From assembly GCA_902362435.1 (NCBI GenBank), contig CABIWW010000007.1:1-64000 (forward strand): a stretch of DNA of 64,000 nucleotides, read 5' to 3'. This DNA comes from Eubacteriaceae bacterium. GTDB lineage: Bacteria; Bacillota; Clostridia; Peptostreptococcales; Anaerovoracaceae. Numbering within the stretch: position 1 is the first letter of the stretch; each line of letters starts with the position of its first letter. A program made the position numbers and the translations under genes. The notes beneath the pieces were generated by a model. The model worked only from the letters and a program-made list of their open reading frames with translations. It was not told the origin of the DNA and did not search any database. Below, piece after piece: positions 53,561-64,000 of the stretch.

Positions 53561-54159
53561 TAGGTTTCATAAGAGGAGTATTGGCTGAAAAGGGCAGCGG
53601 GTATATAATAGTCGATGTCAACGGAGTAGGATACGAGATATTCGTTCCGGCGAATTCGCATGCATATCTGAGCGCAGAAGGCAGTGAGGTGATGGTCTAC
53701 ACTGCTATGATGGTACGCGAGGATGACGTGAGTCTGTACGGCTTCATGCGCAGAGGAGAACTCGATGCGTTCAAGAAGCTCATAACTGTAAGCGGTGTAG
53801 GTGCAAAGGCTGCGATATCCATTCTGTCATCGTTCACTATGGAGCAGCTGCAGCAGGCGATTGTTTTTGAAGATGCGAAAACACTTACCAAAGCAAGCGG
53901 TGTAGGCAAGAAGACAGCTGAAAGGATCGTCCTTGAGCTTAAAGATAAATTCAGCATGGAAGGCGTCAAGGCTGATGAGATGATCCCGGCGAACCCGGAA
54001 CTGCTTCACGGTGTTCAGGATGCCAGAGGCGAGGCGGTCGATGCACTTATCGCACTGGGGTACACGAGAGCAGAAGCGTCTGCAGCTATGGCAGGTGTAA
54101 AAGATCAGGATCTGACCGCAGAGGAATATATAAAACTGGCACTCAAGAATCTATTTTAA
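53557..54159 (+). CDS. ruvA: Holliday junction branch migration protein RuvA
   Basis: ATG 53557 in an ATGA overlap with ruvC; 200 residues. OB domain at the N terminus, two helix-hairpin-helix motifs (LITVSGVGAKAAISIL; LTKASGVGKKTAERIVLEL) and the C-terminal RuvB-binding domain (ALIALGYTRAEASAAM). Confidence 0.93.
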   Translation: MIGFIRGVLAEKGSGYIIVDVNGVGYEIFVPANSHAYLSAEGSEVMVYTAMMVREDDVSLYGFMRRGELDAFKKLITVSGVGAKAAISILSSFTMEQLQQAIVFEDAKTLTKASGVGKKTAERIVLELKDKFSMEGVKADEMIPANPELLHGVQDARGEAVDALIALGYTRAEASAAMAGVKDQDLTAEEYIKLALKNLF

Positions 54160-54171
54160 AAGGAAGTAAAG

Positions 54172-55215
54172 ATGGACTACGAAGAGAGGATAACGGCAGC
54201 GGAGCTCGGGCAGGGTGAAGAACGTACGGAAGTCACGTTAAGACCGCAGACGCTGGACGATTACATAGGACAGAAAAAAGCTACCGAGAACCTTAAAATA
54301 TTTATCGAAGCAGCTAAGATGAGAAATGAACCGCTGGATCATGTTCTTTTTTACGGACCTCCGGGACTGGGCAAGACTACACTGGCGGGCATCATAGCAA
54401 ATGAAATGGATGTAGATATAAGGATAACCTCGGGACCTGCGATCGAAAGAGCGGGAGATCTGGCGGCCATACTTACTAACCTGAATGAGAACGATGTGCT
54501 GTTCATCGATGAAATACACAGACTGAACAGGTCGGTCGAGGAAGTGCTCTATTCTGCAATGGAGGATTTTGCACTGGATATAATAATAGGAAAAGGACCG
54601 TCGGCAAGATCGATAAGGCTTGATATAGCGAAGTTCACGCTTATCGGAGCCACGACAAGAGCGGGGAGCCTTTCGGCGCCGCTGCGCGACAGGTTCGGGG
54701 TTAGCTGCAAATTTGAAATGTATACGCCGGACGAACTGAAAAAGATAATAGGCAGATCGGCAAGTATACTTGGAGTTTCGGCAGATGAGAAGTCAATGGA
54801 TGAAATGGCCAGAAGATCCAGGGGGACTCCGCGTGTGGCGAACAGGATGCTGAAAAGAGTACGCGATTTTTCACAGGTAAAAGGCGACGGCAATATAGAC
54901 ATAGACATAACAAACAGAGCGTTGAGCGCACTCGGAGTAGATGAGATGGGCCTGGAAAGCCTGGACAGGGAGATACTCAGGACTATCATCGAGCGTTTCA
55001 GGGGCGGTCCTGTAGGGATAGATACGATAGCTGCATCGATCGGAGAAGAGAGAGTCACGATAGAAGATGTATACGAACCGTATCTCATACAGATCGGGTT
55101 CCTTCACAGAACGCCAAAAGGCAGAGTCGTATCAGAGGCAGCGTACAGACATATGGGTATAGAGCCTGATGGCGATACGGGAGCAAAGCGTGTGACTGTC
55201 AGCATAAGTGACTGA
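54172..55215 (+). CDS. ruvB: Holliday junction helicase RuvB
   Basis: The 347-residue AAA+ motor has Walker [10 protein letters not shown], Walker [11 protein letters not shown], sensor 1 GATTRAG and the winged-helix DNA-binding C terminus ([19 protein letters not shown]). RBS AAAGGAAGT is 6-7 nt upstream. It drives branch migration with RuvA. Confidence 0.94.
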   Translation: MDYEERITAAELGQGEERTEVTLRPQTLDDYIGQKKATENLKIFIEAAKMRNEPLDHVLFYGPPGLGKTTLAGIIANEMDVDIRITSGPAIERAGDLAAILTNLNENDVLFIDEIHRLNRSVEEVLYSAMEDFALDIIIGKGPSARSIRLDIAKFTLIGATTRAGSLSAPLRDRFGVSCKFEMYTPDELKKIIGRSASILGVSADEKSMDEMARRSRGTPRVANRMLKRVRDFSQVKGDGNIDIDITNRALSALGVDEMGLESLDREILRTIIERFRGGPVGIDTIAASIGEERVTIEDVYEPYLIQIGFLHRTPKGRVVSEAAYRHMGIEPDGDTGAKRVTVSISD

Positions 55216-55309
55216 TTTATGGTGCAGCGTCATCGCGATAAAACAGATCGCATGCGCTGCGGGATGCTGCAGTCAGCAACAGATATATTTATTTACAGAG
55301 GAAAATTAA

Positions 55310-56380
55310 ATGAAAATAAGTGATTTTGATTACTATCTGCCGGAAGAACTGATAGCTCAGAAACCGGCGAACAGAAGAGAGTGTTCGAGACTGCTCGTCG
55401 TGCACAGAGATACAGGAAAAATCGAACATCGGCATTTTTACGATATAATAGACTACCTTAAAGCGGGAGACTGCCTTGTTTTGAATAATTCCAAGGTGCT
55501 TCCGGCGAGACTTTACGGAGTGAAAGAAAAGACGGGAGCAAAAGTCGAATTTCTGCTCATAAAAAGGATAGAAGGCGATACATGGGAAACTATGGTCAGA
55601 CCGGGCAGAAAGCTGAAACCGGGGGACATCGTAGTGTTTTCACAGGAACCGCTTCTCAAGGCGACGATAAAGGATTTCGGCACTGACGGAACCAGGATAG
55701 TGGATTTTGAGTACGACGGTGTTTTCATGGAACGGCTCGAAGAGATAGGCAGCATGCCGCTGCCTCCGTATATAGAGCGAAGCAGTGACTCGGAAGACAG
55801 GGACAGATACCAGACTGTATACTGCAAGGAAGAAGGTTCGGTAGCGGCGCCTACAGCGGGTCTTCATTTTACAGAGGAGCTGCTGAAGAAGGCGGAAGAC
55901 AAGGGTGTGGAGCTCGTCTATGTGACTCTGCATGTCGGGATAGGCACGTTCAGGCCTGTTAAGTGCGAGAATATAGAAGATCATACGATGCATTTCGAGG
56001 AATATTCCATCAGTGAGGAAAGTGCAGAGGTGATCAACAGAGCAAAGCGTGAAGGTCGCAGGATAATTTCTGTAGGAACGACATCGACAAGAACTGTTGA
56101 AAGTGCCGCCTATTTTGATGCGGATGCGCAGACCGCAGATGGAAAAGCGGGATGCTGGCAGGTCAGGAGCGGAGAGGGAAGTACCGGTATATTCATTTAT
56201 CCGGGATATGAGTTCAAGATCATAGAGAGTCTGATAACGAATTTCCATCTGCCGAAATCGACGCTTCTCATGCTGATATCGGCTTTGTATGACCGTGAAA
56301 AGATACTTGCGGTATATGATGAGGCGGTTAAACAAAAATACAGATTTTTCAGCTATGGTGACGCGATGTTCATAGAGTAG
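55310..56380 (+). CDS. queA: tRNA preQ1(34) S-adenosylmethionine ribosyltransferase-isomerase
   Basis: The 356-residue protein matches QueA ([79 protein letters not shown]). It turns preQ1 in tRNA into epoxyqueuosine after Tgt; tgt lies 700 bp downstream. No preQ1 riboswitch is visible in the 94-bp leader, which holds a GCAGCG/CGCTGC inverted repeat. Confidence 0.93.
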   Translation: MKISDFDYYLPEELIAQKPANRRECSRLLVVHRDTGKIEHRHFYDIIDYLKAGDCLVLNNSKVLPARLYGVKEKTGAKVEFLLIKRIEGDTWETMVRPGRKLKPGDIVVFSQEPLLKATIKDFGTDGTRIVDFEYDGVFMERLEEIGSMPLPPYIERSSDSEDRDRYQTVYCKEEGSVAAPTAGLHFTEELLKKAEDKGVELVYVTLHVGIGTFRPVKCENIEDHTMHFEEYSISEESAEVINRAKREGRRIISVGTTSTRTVESAAYFDADAQTADGKAGCWQVRSGEGSTGIFIYPGYEFKIIESLITNFHLPKSTLLMLISALYDREKILAVYDEAVKQKYRFFSYGDAMFIE

Positions 56381-56443
56381 TGACCTCAATGGTGTCTCTG
56401 CAGATCGCAGTCAAAAGGATGTAGGTGAGATGAAGGTGCTGCT

Positions 56444-56527
56444 ATGATCCGGCAAATAAGGAATGCATACGCTGCGATGATGCGGCAGATGAGAGCAGAA
56501 GAGGGAAAAGCAGAGGAAGACAAATGA
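56444..56527 (+). CDS. Possible small coupled ORF (27 aa) before the glycosylase gene
   Basis: ATG 56444 (AAGGTG 6 nt upstream) opens 27 codons, charged and helical (start MIRQIRNAYAAMMRQM), ending in an ATGA overlap with the next start. The overlap hints at translational coupling, but chance is possible. Confidence 0.3.
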   Translation: MIRQIRNAYAAMMRQMRAEEGKAEEDK

Positions 56528-57021
56528 GTGAAGTGATGAAAGTGGCCCATGAATTCGGGCCATTTTATGATAAAGATTCAAAAGTGCTTATACTTGGGAG
56601 CATACCTTCTCCAAAGTCGAGAGAGCAGGGATTTTATTACGGACATCCGAGAAACAGATTCTGGCCTGTTCTGGCAGCGCTGTTTGGAGAAAGAATTCCG
56701 CAGACTGTACCTGAGAGAAAGGATTTTCTGACAAGGCATAATATAGCTTTGTGGGATGTGCTGGCTTCATGTGACATAAAAGGCGCGGATGACGGGAGCA
56801 TACGAAATCCGGAAGCGAATGATATGCGTCTGATAACAGAGTCGGCGGATATAAGAGCGATATTCACTACCGGTGGAAAAGCCACGAAACTTTATGAAAA
56901 GATGTGTGAACCGGTATGCGGCATCAGTGCTCAGGGTATGCCATCTACAAGTCCGGCGAACTGCAGATGCTCCATGGATAAACTTACTGAAGAATACTCG
57001 AAAATATTGAAGTATCTGTAG
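56524..57021 (+). CDS. DNA-deoxyinosine glycosylase (UDG superfamily)
   Basis: The 165-residue protein has the UDG-superfamily pattern LILGSIPSPKSREQGFYYGHPRNRFWPVL (about 23-51) with its Asn, and PSTSPAN near the C terminus, as in the family 6 hypoxanthine-DNA glycosylases. It removes deaminated adenine from DNA. RBS AGAGGAAG precedes the ATG. Confidence 0.85.
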   Translation: MSEVMKVAHEFGPFYDKDSKVLILGSIPSPKSREQGFYYGHPRNRFWPVLAALFGERIPQTVPERKDFLTRHNIALWDVLASCDIKGADDGSIRNPEANDMRLITESADIRAIFTTGGKATKLYEKMCEPVCGISAQGMPSTSPANCRCSMDKLTEEYSKILKYL

Positions 57022-57036
57022 GCGTTATGGTATCAT
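57007..57036 (+). promoter_or_regulatory. Candidate tgt promoter
   Basis: TTGAAG (57007-57012), 18-bp spacer, TATCAT (57031-57036) with TG before it (extended -10), 48 bp before the tgt start. Confidence 0.5.
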
Positions 57037-57069
57037 ATTGTAGTTTGAGTTTTTAAAACAGGATCATAA

Positions 57070-58203
<1,134 letters not shown>

Positions 58204-58251
58204 CTGCAAAAAGCAGTATCAAAACGAAATACAAGGAAGGTTTTATACAAT

Positions 58252-59412
58252 ATGGAAATTTGCAGAGACAGCAATGTCTGCGGCGGATGTGTATATCAGG
58301 GCGTTCCGTATGAGGAGCAGCTAAGCAACAAAGCCGGTGAAGTCAGAGGGCTCATCGAAAAAAAAGATATCCGGTACGGAGAACTTCTCGACATCGAGCC
58401 AGCGCCTGACAGATACGGATACAGGAACAAGATGGAGTACACTTTCGGCGATATGGAAAAAGGCGGTCCTATGACTCTGGGCATGCACAAGAAAAAGCAT
58501 TTCATGTCGATCGTCACTGTGGATCAGTGTCAGCTGGTGCACGACGACTTTAACGTGATACTGAGAGGCGTGCTTGATTTCGCATCATCCAGAGGATATT
58601 CGCATTATCATAAAAAATCGCATAAAGGCCTGATGAGACATCTCATAATCAGGCGCGGAGTCAGGACCGGAGAACTGATAGTAAATGTCGTGACGAGTTC
58701 AGAAGAAGGATTTGATGAGGACGCTTTCAGGGAGATGATCCTGGCCCTTCCGCTGGAAAACACGATCGTCGGTATATTGAGAACGATAAACGACAGGCTT
58801 GCTGATGCAGTATACTGTGATGAGCTGCGGGTGCTCTACGGGCGCGATTATTATATGGAAAAAATACTCGGACTTGATTTTAAAGTCAGTGCGTTTTCAT
58901 TTTTCCAGACGAATGTGGCGGCAGTCGAGAATCTGTATTCATATGCAATCAGTCTGATCGATGACTTTGAAAACAAAACGGTATTCGACCTGTACTGCGG
59001 AACAGGCACGATAACGCAGACTCTCGCAAAAAAAGCGGGCAAGGTCATAGGCATAGAGCTCGTCGAAGAGGCTGTAAAGGCTGCAGAAGCAAATGCTGCG
59101 CTCAACGGTCTTGAAAACTGTGAATTCATTGCAGGCGACGTCTTTGAGGTGCTGAAGACGGTGGAAGACAAACCTGATGTGATAGTCGTGGACCCTCCGC
59201 GTGCAGGTATATCCTCTGATGCACTGGACAAGATCATAAGCTACGGTGTCGATAAGATAGTGTATATATCCTGCAATCCGAAAACGCTGGTGGAAAATCT
59301 CTATTATCTGCAGTATTACGGCTACAGGATCGTATCAGTAAAGCCGTTCGATAATTTTCCGGGAACGAAACATACAGAATGTGTAGCACTGCTTGCCAGG
59401 GAGTGTCAGTAA
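58252..59412 (+). CDS. RlmD/RumA-type RNA (uracil-C5) methyltransferase without TRAM domain
   Basis: The 386-residue SAM-dependent methyltransferase has an Fe-S Cys set (Cys4, 10, 13 in CRDSNVCGGC and a later DQCQ), SAM motif FDLYCGTGTITQTLA, and DPPRAGIS plus YISCNPKTL with the catalytic Cys. It lacks the N-terminal TRAM domain of many homologues. Target rRNA or tRNA position is not certain. The start has AAGGAAGG upstream. Confidence 0.88.
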   Translation: MEICRDSNVCGGCVYQGVPYEEQLSNKAGEVRGLIEKKDIRYGELLDIEPAPDRYGYRNKMEYTFGDMEKGGPMTLGMHKKKHFMSIVTVDQCQLVHDDFNVILRGVLDFASSRGYSHYHKKSHKGLMRHLIIRRGVRTGELIVNVVTSSEEGFDEDAFREMILALPLENTIVGILRTINDRLADAVYCDELRVLYGRDYYMEKILGLDFKVSAFSFFQTNVAAVENLYSYAISLIDDFENKTVFDLYCGTGTITQTLAKKAGKVIGIELVEEAVKAAEANAALNGLENCEFIAGDVFEVLKTVEDKPDVIVVDPPRAGISSDALDKIISYGVDKIVYISCNPKTLVENLYYLQYYGYRIVSVKPFDNFPGTKHTECVALLARECQ

Positions 59413-59452
59413 TGCAGATGATAATATTCAGCAAAGAAACGAGGTGCTTCTC

Positions 59453-61837
59453 ATGACAATGGATAAATTGAAACCGAAGCAGAGTGCCTATATAAAATCT
59501 GTTGGAGGTAAGGGAGCGTTAAGGCATCATCTTCTTGATATGGGGCTTACTCCCGGAACAGAGGTGACTTTACAGAAAATAGCACCGATGGGAGATCCGA
59601 TACAGATCGAGGTGAGAGGTTATGAACTTACACTTCGACTTGAAGAAGCGCGAAAAATAGAAATCGAAAATATACATCAGAAAAAAATGTCTCAGCCGTT
59701 AAGCGAGGCAAGACATGAAACGATACCTCATCCCATGGTCGGAGAACTGGGGCAGGCCGATGAGAATCATGTGCACGATGAAAGCAGAAGTCTGCCTAAA
59801 GGTGTGCATCTTACGTTTGCACTTGCGGGAAATCAAAACTGTGGAAAGACAACACTTTTCAATCAGCTGACAGGGGCAAACCAGCATGTGGGAAATTTTC
59901 CGGGCGTAACGGTGGACAGGAAAGATGGCATGATAAAAAATCACCCGGAAGCAACCGTGACAGATCTTCCCGGGATATATTCTCTGTCACCATATTCCAG
60001 TGAAGAGATAGTAACGAGAGATTTTCTTATCGGTGAAAAGCCGAGCGGCATAATAAATATAGTCGATGCATCAAATCTTGAACGAAATCTGTGCCTTACT
60101 ATGCAACTGATGGAGCTTGGTATACCGATGGTTCTGGCACTGAATATGATGGATGAAGTAAGAGAAAACGGTGGCACCGTAAGGGTCAATGAGCTGGAAA
60201 ACATACTCGGGATACCTGTCATACCGATTTCGGCTGTAAAAAACGAAGGTATAGATGAACTGGTAAATCATGCTATACATGTTGCACGCTTTAAGGAACC
60301 TCCCGGACGTATAGATTTCTGCAGGGGCAGCAGGGATGAAAAAGATCCTATAGGAGCAGTACACCGCTGTATACATGCGGTGGCACATATGATCGAGCCG
60401 GAAGCAGAAAATGCAGGATTACCGGTAAGGTTTGCGGCTACTAAGCTTATAGAGAAAGATGATATAATAGAAAAAGAACTGGAACTGTCGACAGAGAAGC
60501 AGCAGGCATTCAAAGATGTGGTTTCAGTAATGGAAAAAGAGACCGGCCTTGACCGCGAAGCTGCTATTTCAAATATGAGATTCGGTTTTATAGAAGATAT
60601 GTGCAGAGAGACTGTAGTACGCCCTCATGAAAGCAGAGAGCATCGCCGCAGTATGAAAATAGACAGGCTGCTTACGGGAAAATATACTGCAATACCATGT
60701 TTCCTGGGGATAATGGCTGTCATATTCCTGATGACGTTCAATCTCGTCGGAGCGTGGCTGTCAGATCTCATGGGAGCAGGAGTAGATGCGGTGACGGGAC
60801 TGATCGATAAAGGTATGGATACACTTCAGATCAATCATGTGGTGCATTCAATAGTTACAGATGGTATATGCAGCGGAGTGGGAAGCGTCATAAGCTTTCT
60901 TCCGACGATCGTGACGCTGTTCTTTTTTCTGTCAATACTGGAGGATACAGGCTATATGGCCAGAGTGGCATTTGTCATGGATAAGCTGCTGCGCAAGATC
61001 GGTCTGTCGGGTAGGAGCTTTGTTCCGATGCTGATAGGTTTCGGGTGCTCGGTCCCGGCTATTATGGCAACCAGGACACTTTCCAGCGAACGCGATAGAA
61101 AAATGACTATACTGCTGACTCCATTCATGAGCTGCAGTGCAAAGCTTCCCATATATTCACTTATGATAAGTGTGTTTTTCCCAAGAAAGTATCAGGCACT
61201 GGTGATGGTCGGACTCTACATTTTCGGGATAATGTGTGCCATACTGTATGCGCTTGTTTTAAAGCAGACGAGATTTAGAGGCGAGCCGGTGCCGTTCGTA
61301 ATGGAACTGCCGAATTACAGACTTCCTTCGGCAAAGAGCGTACTGCATCTGATCTGGGAAAAAGCAAAAGGATTTATACAGAAAGCTTTTACGATAATAT
61401 TCGTGGCATCGATCGTGATATGGTTCCTGCAGACTTTTGATGCAAGGCTCAATCCGGCAGCATCAGCTGAGGACAGCATGCTTGCAATGATAGGAAGTAT
61501 CGTAGCACCGGTTTTCAGACCGCTTGGATTTGGAGACTGGAGGATATCGACCGCCCTTATAACCGGATTTACTGCCAAAGAAAGTGTAGTATCGACACTT
61601 ACCGTGCTGATGGGCGGAGATGCGTCCATGGTGAGTACACTGTTCAGTCCGTTTTCAGCGATAGTGTTTCTTGTTTTCACATTGTTATATACGCCGTGTG
61701 TCGCAGCTATCGCAACTGTGAAACGTGAGATGGGGGGAGCCAGAGCTGCTGTGGCGACTGTTGTTATACAGTGCGTGATCGCCTGGTGTGTAGCGTATGC
61801 AGTGCATATTTTAGGTGTGGCTGCGGGGATCGCATAA
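59453..61837 (+). CDS. feoB: Ferrous iron transporter, FeoA-FeoB fusion
   Basis: ATG 59453 with GAGGTG 7 nt upstream; 794 residues. Residues 1-75 are a FeoA SH3-like domain, then a His-containing linker, the G domain with GNQNCGKTT (126-134), DLPGIYSL and NMMD, and a membrane part with Gate motifs (GFGCSVPAIMATR; FMSCSAKLPIY). It imports Fe2+. No clear Fur box was found in the 40 bp upstream. Confidence 0.93.
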   Translation: MTMDKLKPKQSAYIKSVGGKGALRHHLLDMGLTPGTEVTLQKIAPMGDPIQIEVRGYELTLRLEEARKIEIENIHQKKMSQPLSEARHETIPHPMVGELGQADENHVHDESRSLPKGVHLTFALAGNQNCGKTTLFNQLTGANQHVGNFPGVTVDRKDGMIKNHPEATVTDLPGIYSLSPYSSEEIVTRDFLIGEKPSGIINIVDASNLERNLCLTMQLMELGIPMVLALNMMDEVRENGGTVRVNELENILGIPVIPISAVKNEGIDELVNHAIHVARFKEPPGRIDFCRGSRDEKDPIGAVHRCIHAVAHMIEPEAENAGLPVRFAATKLIEKDDIIEKELELSTEKQQAFKDVVSVMEKETGLDREAAISNMRFGFIEDMCRETVVRPHESREHRRSMKIDRLLTGKYTAIPCFLGIMAVIFLMTFNLVGAWLSDLMGAGVDAVTGLIDKGMDTLQINHVVHSIVTDGICSGVGSVISFLPTIVTLFFFLSILEDTGYMARVAFVMDKLLRKIGLSGRSFVPMLIGFGCSVPAIMATRTLSSERDRKMTILLTPFMSCSAKLPIYSLMISVFFPRKYQALVMVGLYIFGIMCAILYALVLKQTRFRGEPVPFVMELPNYRLPSAKSVLHLIWEKAKGFIQKAFTIIFVASIVIWFLQTFDARLNPAASAEDSMLAMIGSIVAPVFRPLGFGDWRISTALITGFTAKESVVSTLTVLMGGDASMVSTLFSPFSAIVFLVFTLLYTPCVAAIATVKREMGGARAAVATVVIQCVIAWCVAYAVHILGVAAGIA

Positions 61838-61918
61838 CGGGATCGGCATAGACCACATCAAACCGGCAGGCAAATGAAGGATGTGTTATAGCGTTGCATT
61901 TAACGAGGGTGTGTTTGT

Positions 61919-62098
61919 ATGAATACTGCGAGTATAGTCATTATCATAATAATAGCAGTGCTGTTTATAGCGGCAGCAGTGATAATAAAAAAGAAAAAAC
62001 TGATATCGTCATGTGGTGAAAACTGCGCATGCTGCGGTGCGTCAAAATGCCAAAGGAGAAAAAGCAGCATAGGCATAAAAGATGACAGCGATATATGA
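61919..62098 (+). CDS. FeoB-associated Cys-rich membrane protein (59 aa)
   Basis: ATG 61919 with GAGGGTG 8 nt upstream. One N-terminal membrane helix (about 5-24, Ile/Val/Ala), a Lys run, then SSCGENCACCGASKC, the FeoB-associated Cys-rich pattern (PF12669 kind). It lies 81 bp after feoB. It may bind iron or assist FeoB at the membrane. Confidence 0.8.
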   Translation: MNTASIVIIIIIAVLFIAAAVIIKKKKLISSCGENCACCGASKCQRRKSSIGIKDDSDI

Positions 62099-62158
62099 AA
62101 AGGTGTGATATGTGAGTTTATGCAACATACTGGCAACTGATAAAATTGAAATCATGTT

Positions 62159-62197
62159 CAGCCGTATCAGAAAGAAAACTGATACGGCTGTTTTTTT
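62159..62197 (+). terminator. Terminator after the Feo operon
   Basis: CAGCCGTATCAG (62159-62170) pairs perfectly with 62179-62190, followed by seven T residues. Confidence 0.93.
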
Positions 62198-62238
62198 GAG
62201 GAAAAACTCCATGCGTGGAAAAAAATTTCATGGCTTGT

Positions 62239-62254
62239 GAAAGAAATTTCTTTC
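62239..62254. promoter_or_regulatory. Perfect palindrome upstream of the APC permease promoter
   Basis: GAAAGAAATTTCTTTC is a perfect 16-bp palindrome lying about 150 bp before the sigma-54-like site. The distance fits an enhancer-binding protein site. The rest of 62198-62526 shows no gene. Confidence 0.45.
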
Positions 62255-62395
62255 GTATGAGCATATTTTTGCATTCAAATAAGCCTGATCCGAATGTGTC
62301 TTTTATGTTTTTTGGATAGAGAAAATCAAAAAATTCTCTGAAATTTCAATGTATACAGGCTAGCGAAGATAAGAATTTAATGATTGTTTGTCGAG

Positions 62396-62411
62396 TTGGC
62401 ACGATGTTTGT
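62396..62411 (+). promoter_or_regulatory. Candidate sigma-54 promoter of the APC permease
   Basis: TTGGCACGATGTTTGT has the -24 GG and a -12 GT separated by exactly 10 bp, with TTGGCACG perfect; only the usual -12 GC is changed to GT. A TATAAT at 62415-62420 lacks a matching -35, so sigma-54 is favoured. The leader is about 105 nt. Confidence 0.5.
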
Positions 62412-62526
62412 AAATATAATATATGCGAAAGATATGAAAGCGATAAAATGCTGGAACTGTCAATCTTTCGTGAAATAATTATTCGTCATAACCAGAAGGA
62501 AAAATTTAGTTAAGTGAGGATCAGTT

Positions 62527-63930
62527 ATGAGTACAAACAATCAGACATTGGAAAAATCATTTAAACAAAGAGACGTCCTTGCCATGGCTTTCGGAACAAT
62601 GATAGGCTGGGGCTGGATAATGTTATCAGGTCAGTGGGCAGCTTCAGCTGGTATGCTGGGTGCCATTCTGGCGTACGTAGTAGGAGCAGTGCTCTGCGTA
62701 TTCGTAGGTCTCGTATATGCAGAACTTACACCGGCTATCCCTTACACAGGCGGCAGCGTGGTATTCTCCTACAAATCAATGGGTTACTGGCCGGCAGTTA
62801 TCGCAGGTCTTGCAACAGCGTTCGCTTATCTGGGCGTTGCAGCATGGGAAGGTCCGGCATTCGCGACAGCTCTGAACTACATCGTGCCTATACCGGAGAT
62901 CGGACATCTGTGGACGGTACAGGGCGCTGACGTATGGGTTACAGTATGTCTCGTTTCAGTAGTCGTTTCAGTAATAATCACAATAGTAAACTACTTTGGA
63001 GCAAAGCAGGCAGCAGTATTCCAGACTATCGCAACAGTAGGTCTGATCATCGTTGGTATACTGTTCCTGACAGGCGGTGTTGCATTCGGAGATATGGAAT
63101 ACACTAAGCCGCTCCTCACAGACTTCAAAGGATTCACAGTAGTACTGCTGATGGTTCCTGCAATGTTCGTAGGATTTGACGTTATACCTCAGTCAGCAGG
63201 AGAAATGGATGTGCCTCTCAAGCAGATCCCGAAGATCCTTATCATCTCGATCTGCATGGCAGCTGCATGGTACATGCTGATGATATTCGCAACATGTGTT
63301 TCAGCTCCGACAGAAGTTCGTACAAACGGAGTTATCCCTGTAGCAGATGCAATGGCATACGCTTTCGGAAATCCTATCTGGGGCAAGATCTGTATCGTAG
63401 GTGCAATGTGCGGTATCCTGACAAGCTGGAACGGATTCCTCTACGGCGGAGCAAGAGTACTCTTCTCACTCGCAAATGCGAAGATGCTTCCTGGATTCCT
63501 TGCTAAGGTTCACCCTAAGTATCACACACCAAGCAATGCAGTACTGTTCTGTGGAGCTCTGTCAACATTCTCATGCCTCCTCGGCGCAGGCGCTCTGACA
63601 TGGTTTGTAAATGCAAGCTCATTCGGCGTGGTTATCGTTTACCTGATGGTAACTCTGTCATTCATCTTCCTGAGAGTTAGACAGCCTGAGCTTGAAAGAC
63701 CTTATAAGATCAAACACGCTAAGCTCGTTGGTGCAGTTTCGATCGGCGTTGTATGCTTCTTCGCTTACTTATACCTGCCAATGGGACCTAGCCCTCTGGC
63801 TCCGATCGAATGGGTTCTCGTATGCGGATGGTTCGCATTAGGACTTATCCTGGCTCTCTATGCAAGAGCAAAGAACCGCAACGTTTCTCCGCTCGAAAGA
63901 GAAAGACTGCTGTTTGCAGAACAGAACTAA
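62527..63930 (+). CDS. APC family amino acid permease
   Basis: The 467-residue permease has about 12 helices and the APC N-terminal pattern (AFGTMIGWGWIMLSGQWAASAGMLGAILAYVVG). GAGGAT lies upstream of the ATG. Codon use is highly optimised, like the C69 peptidase and uracil permease, suggesting heavy expression for amino-acid uptake. The substrate is unknown. Nothing recognisable is seen in 63931-64000. Confidence 0.85.
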   Translation: MSTNNQTLEKSFKQRDVLAMAFGTMIGWGWIMLSGQWAASAGMLGAILAYVVGAVLCVFVGLVYAELTPAIPYTGGSVVFSYKSMGYWPAVIAGLATAFAYLGVAAWEGPAFATALNYIVPIPEIGHLWTVQGADVWVTVCLVSVVVSVIITIVNYFGAKQAAVFQTIATVGLIIVGILFLTGGVAFGDMEYTKPLLTDFKGFTVVLLMVPAMFVGFDVIPQSAGEMDVPLKQIPKILIISICMAAAWYMLMIFATCVSAPTEVRTNGVIPVADAMAYAFGNPIWGKICIVGAMCGILTSWNGFLYGGARVLFSLANAKMLPGFLAKVHPKYHTPSNAVLFCGALSTFSCLLGAGALTWFVNASSFGVVIVYLMVTLSFIFLRVRQPELERPYKIKHAKLVGAVSIGVVCFFAYLYLPMGPSPLAPIEWVLVCGWFALGLILALYARAKNRNVSPLERERLLFAEQN

Positions 63931-64000
63931 GAGCATACAAGAACGGTATATAATAACAATTACAAATTACAATTTACACTTCCAAAACAATTCACCATAT

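Noticed and set aside
55216-55309. preQ1 riboswitch before queA
   Set aside because: The short leader shows only a GC inverted repeat; no preQ1 aptamer pattern was recognised.

Overview
The window looks like chromosome from a mid-GC anaerobic Firmicute of class Clostridia. Grounds: Gram-positive style ribosome binding sites (AAGGAGG), an argR-recN pair, an ispH-rpsA gene fusion, the ruvCAB-queA-tgt order, a FeoA-FeoB fusion with a FeoB-associated Cys-rich peptide, and a Clostridia-type tad pilus locus. Native genes favour ATA (Ile) and AGG/AGA (Arg). Placement in Eubacteriales Family XIII / Anaerovoracaceae is only an inference.

Layout. 1-465: end of an rRNA operon (23S 3' end, 5S, terminator, then a second degenerate copy of the 5S tail plus terminator). 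500-8595: a four-gene Wadjet-type SMC anti-plasmid system (jetABCD, TIGR02677/02678/02680/02679 lineage) with unlike codon usage, probably acquired. 8708-11697: a tyrosine recombinase, a 314-bp segment bounded by 22-bp inverted repeats that holds an outward promoter and two oppositely facing terminators, then a vWA-domain surface protein. This reads as a phase-variable promoter switch, captured here in the OFF orientation. 11786-21204: MATE exporter, EFR1 ferredoxin, SfsA, a frameshifted EamA transporter, membrane proteins and a zinc-uptake operon (znuACB plus a lipoprotein) with a structured leader. 21341-31240: YhbY, HAD phosphatase, MBL hydrolase, phosphoesterase, C69 peptidase, uracil permease, K+ channel, CLC channel and an MFS transporter.

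31279-31587: an unlabelled type I toxin-antitoxin module, with a 27-residue holin-like toxin on the minus strand and a convergent antisense RNA on the plus strand. 31624-39064: YlmH, alpha/beta hydrolase, DUF4080 radical SAM protein, PAP2 phosphatase, and a TetM/EF-G-like GTPase fused to a C-terminal NYN (Rae1/YacP-like) nuclease. 39167-45572: a tad/Flp pilus locus (CpaF, TadB, TadC, Flp pilin, TadE-type pseudopilins, DUF5702, DUF6382) without a prepilin peptidase in the window.

45765-61837: housekeeping block of SPOR protein, RarA, IspH-S1, DUF523, shikimate kinase, RecN and ArgR (minus strand), RuvCAB, QueA, deoxyinosine glycosylase, Tgt, RNA methyltransferase and FeoAB. The S1 half of the IspH-S1 fusion carries its own embedded promoter, Shine-Dalgarno and ATG. 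62099-63930: an APC permease behind a candidate sigma-54 promoter and an upstream palindrome.

Strongest candidates for something new: the invertible promotor cassette controlling the vWA adhesin, the holin-like type I toxin-antitoxin pair, the ribosomal GTPase-nuclease fusion, and the promoter embedded in ispH-rpsA.
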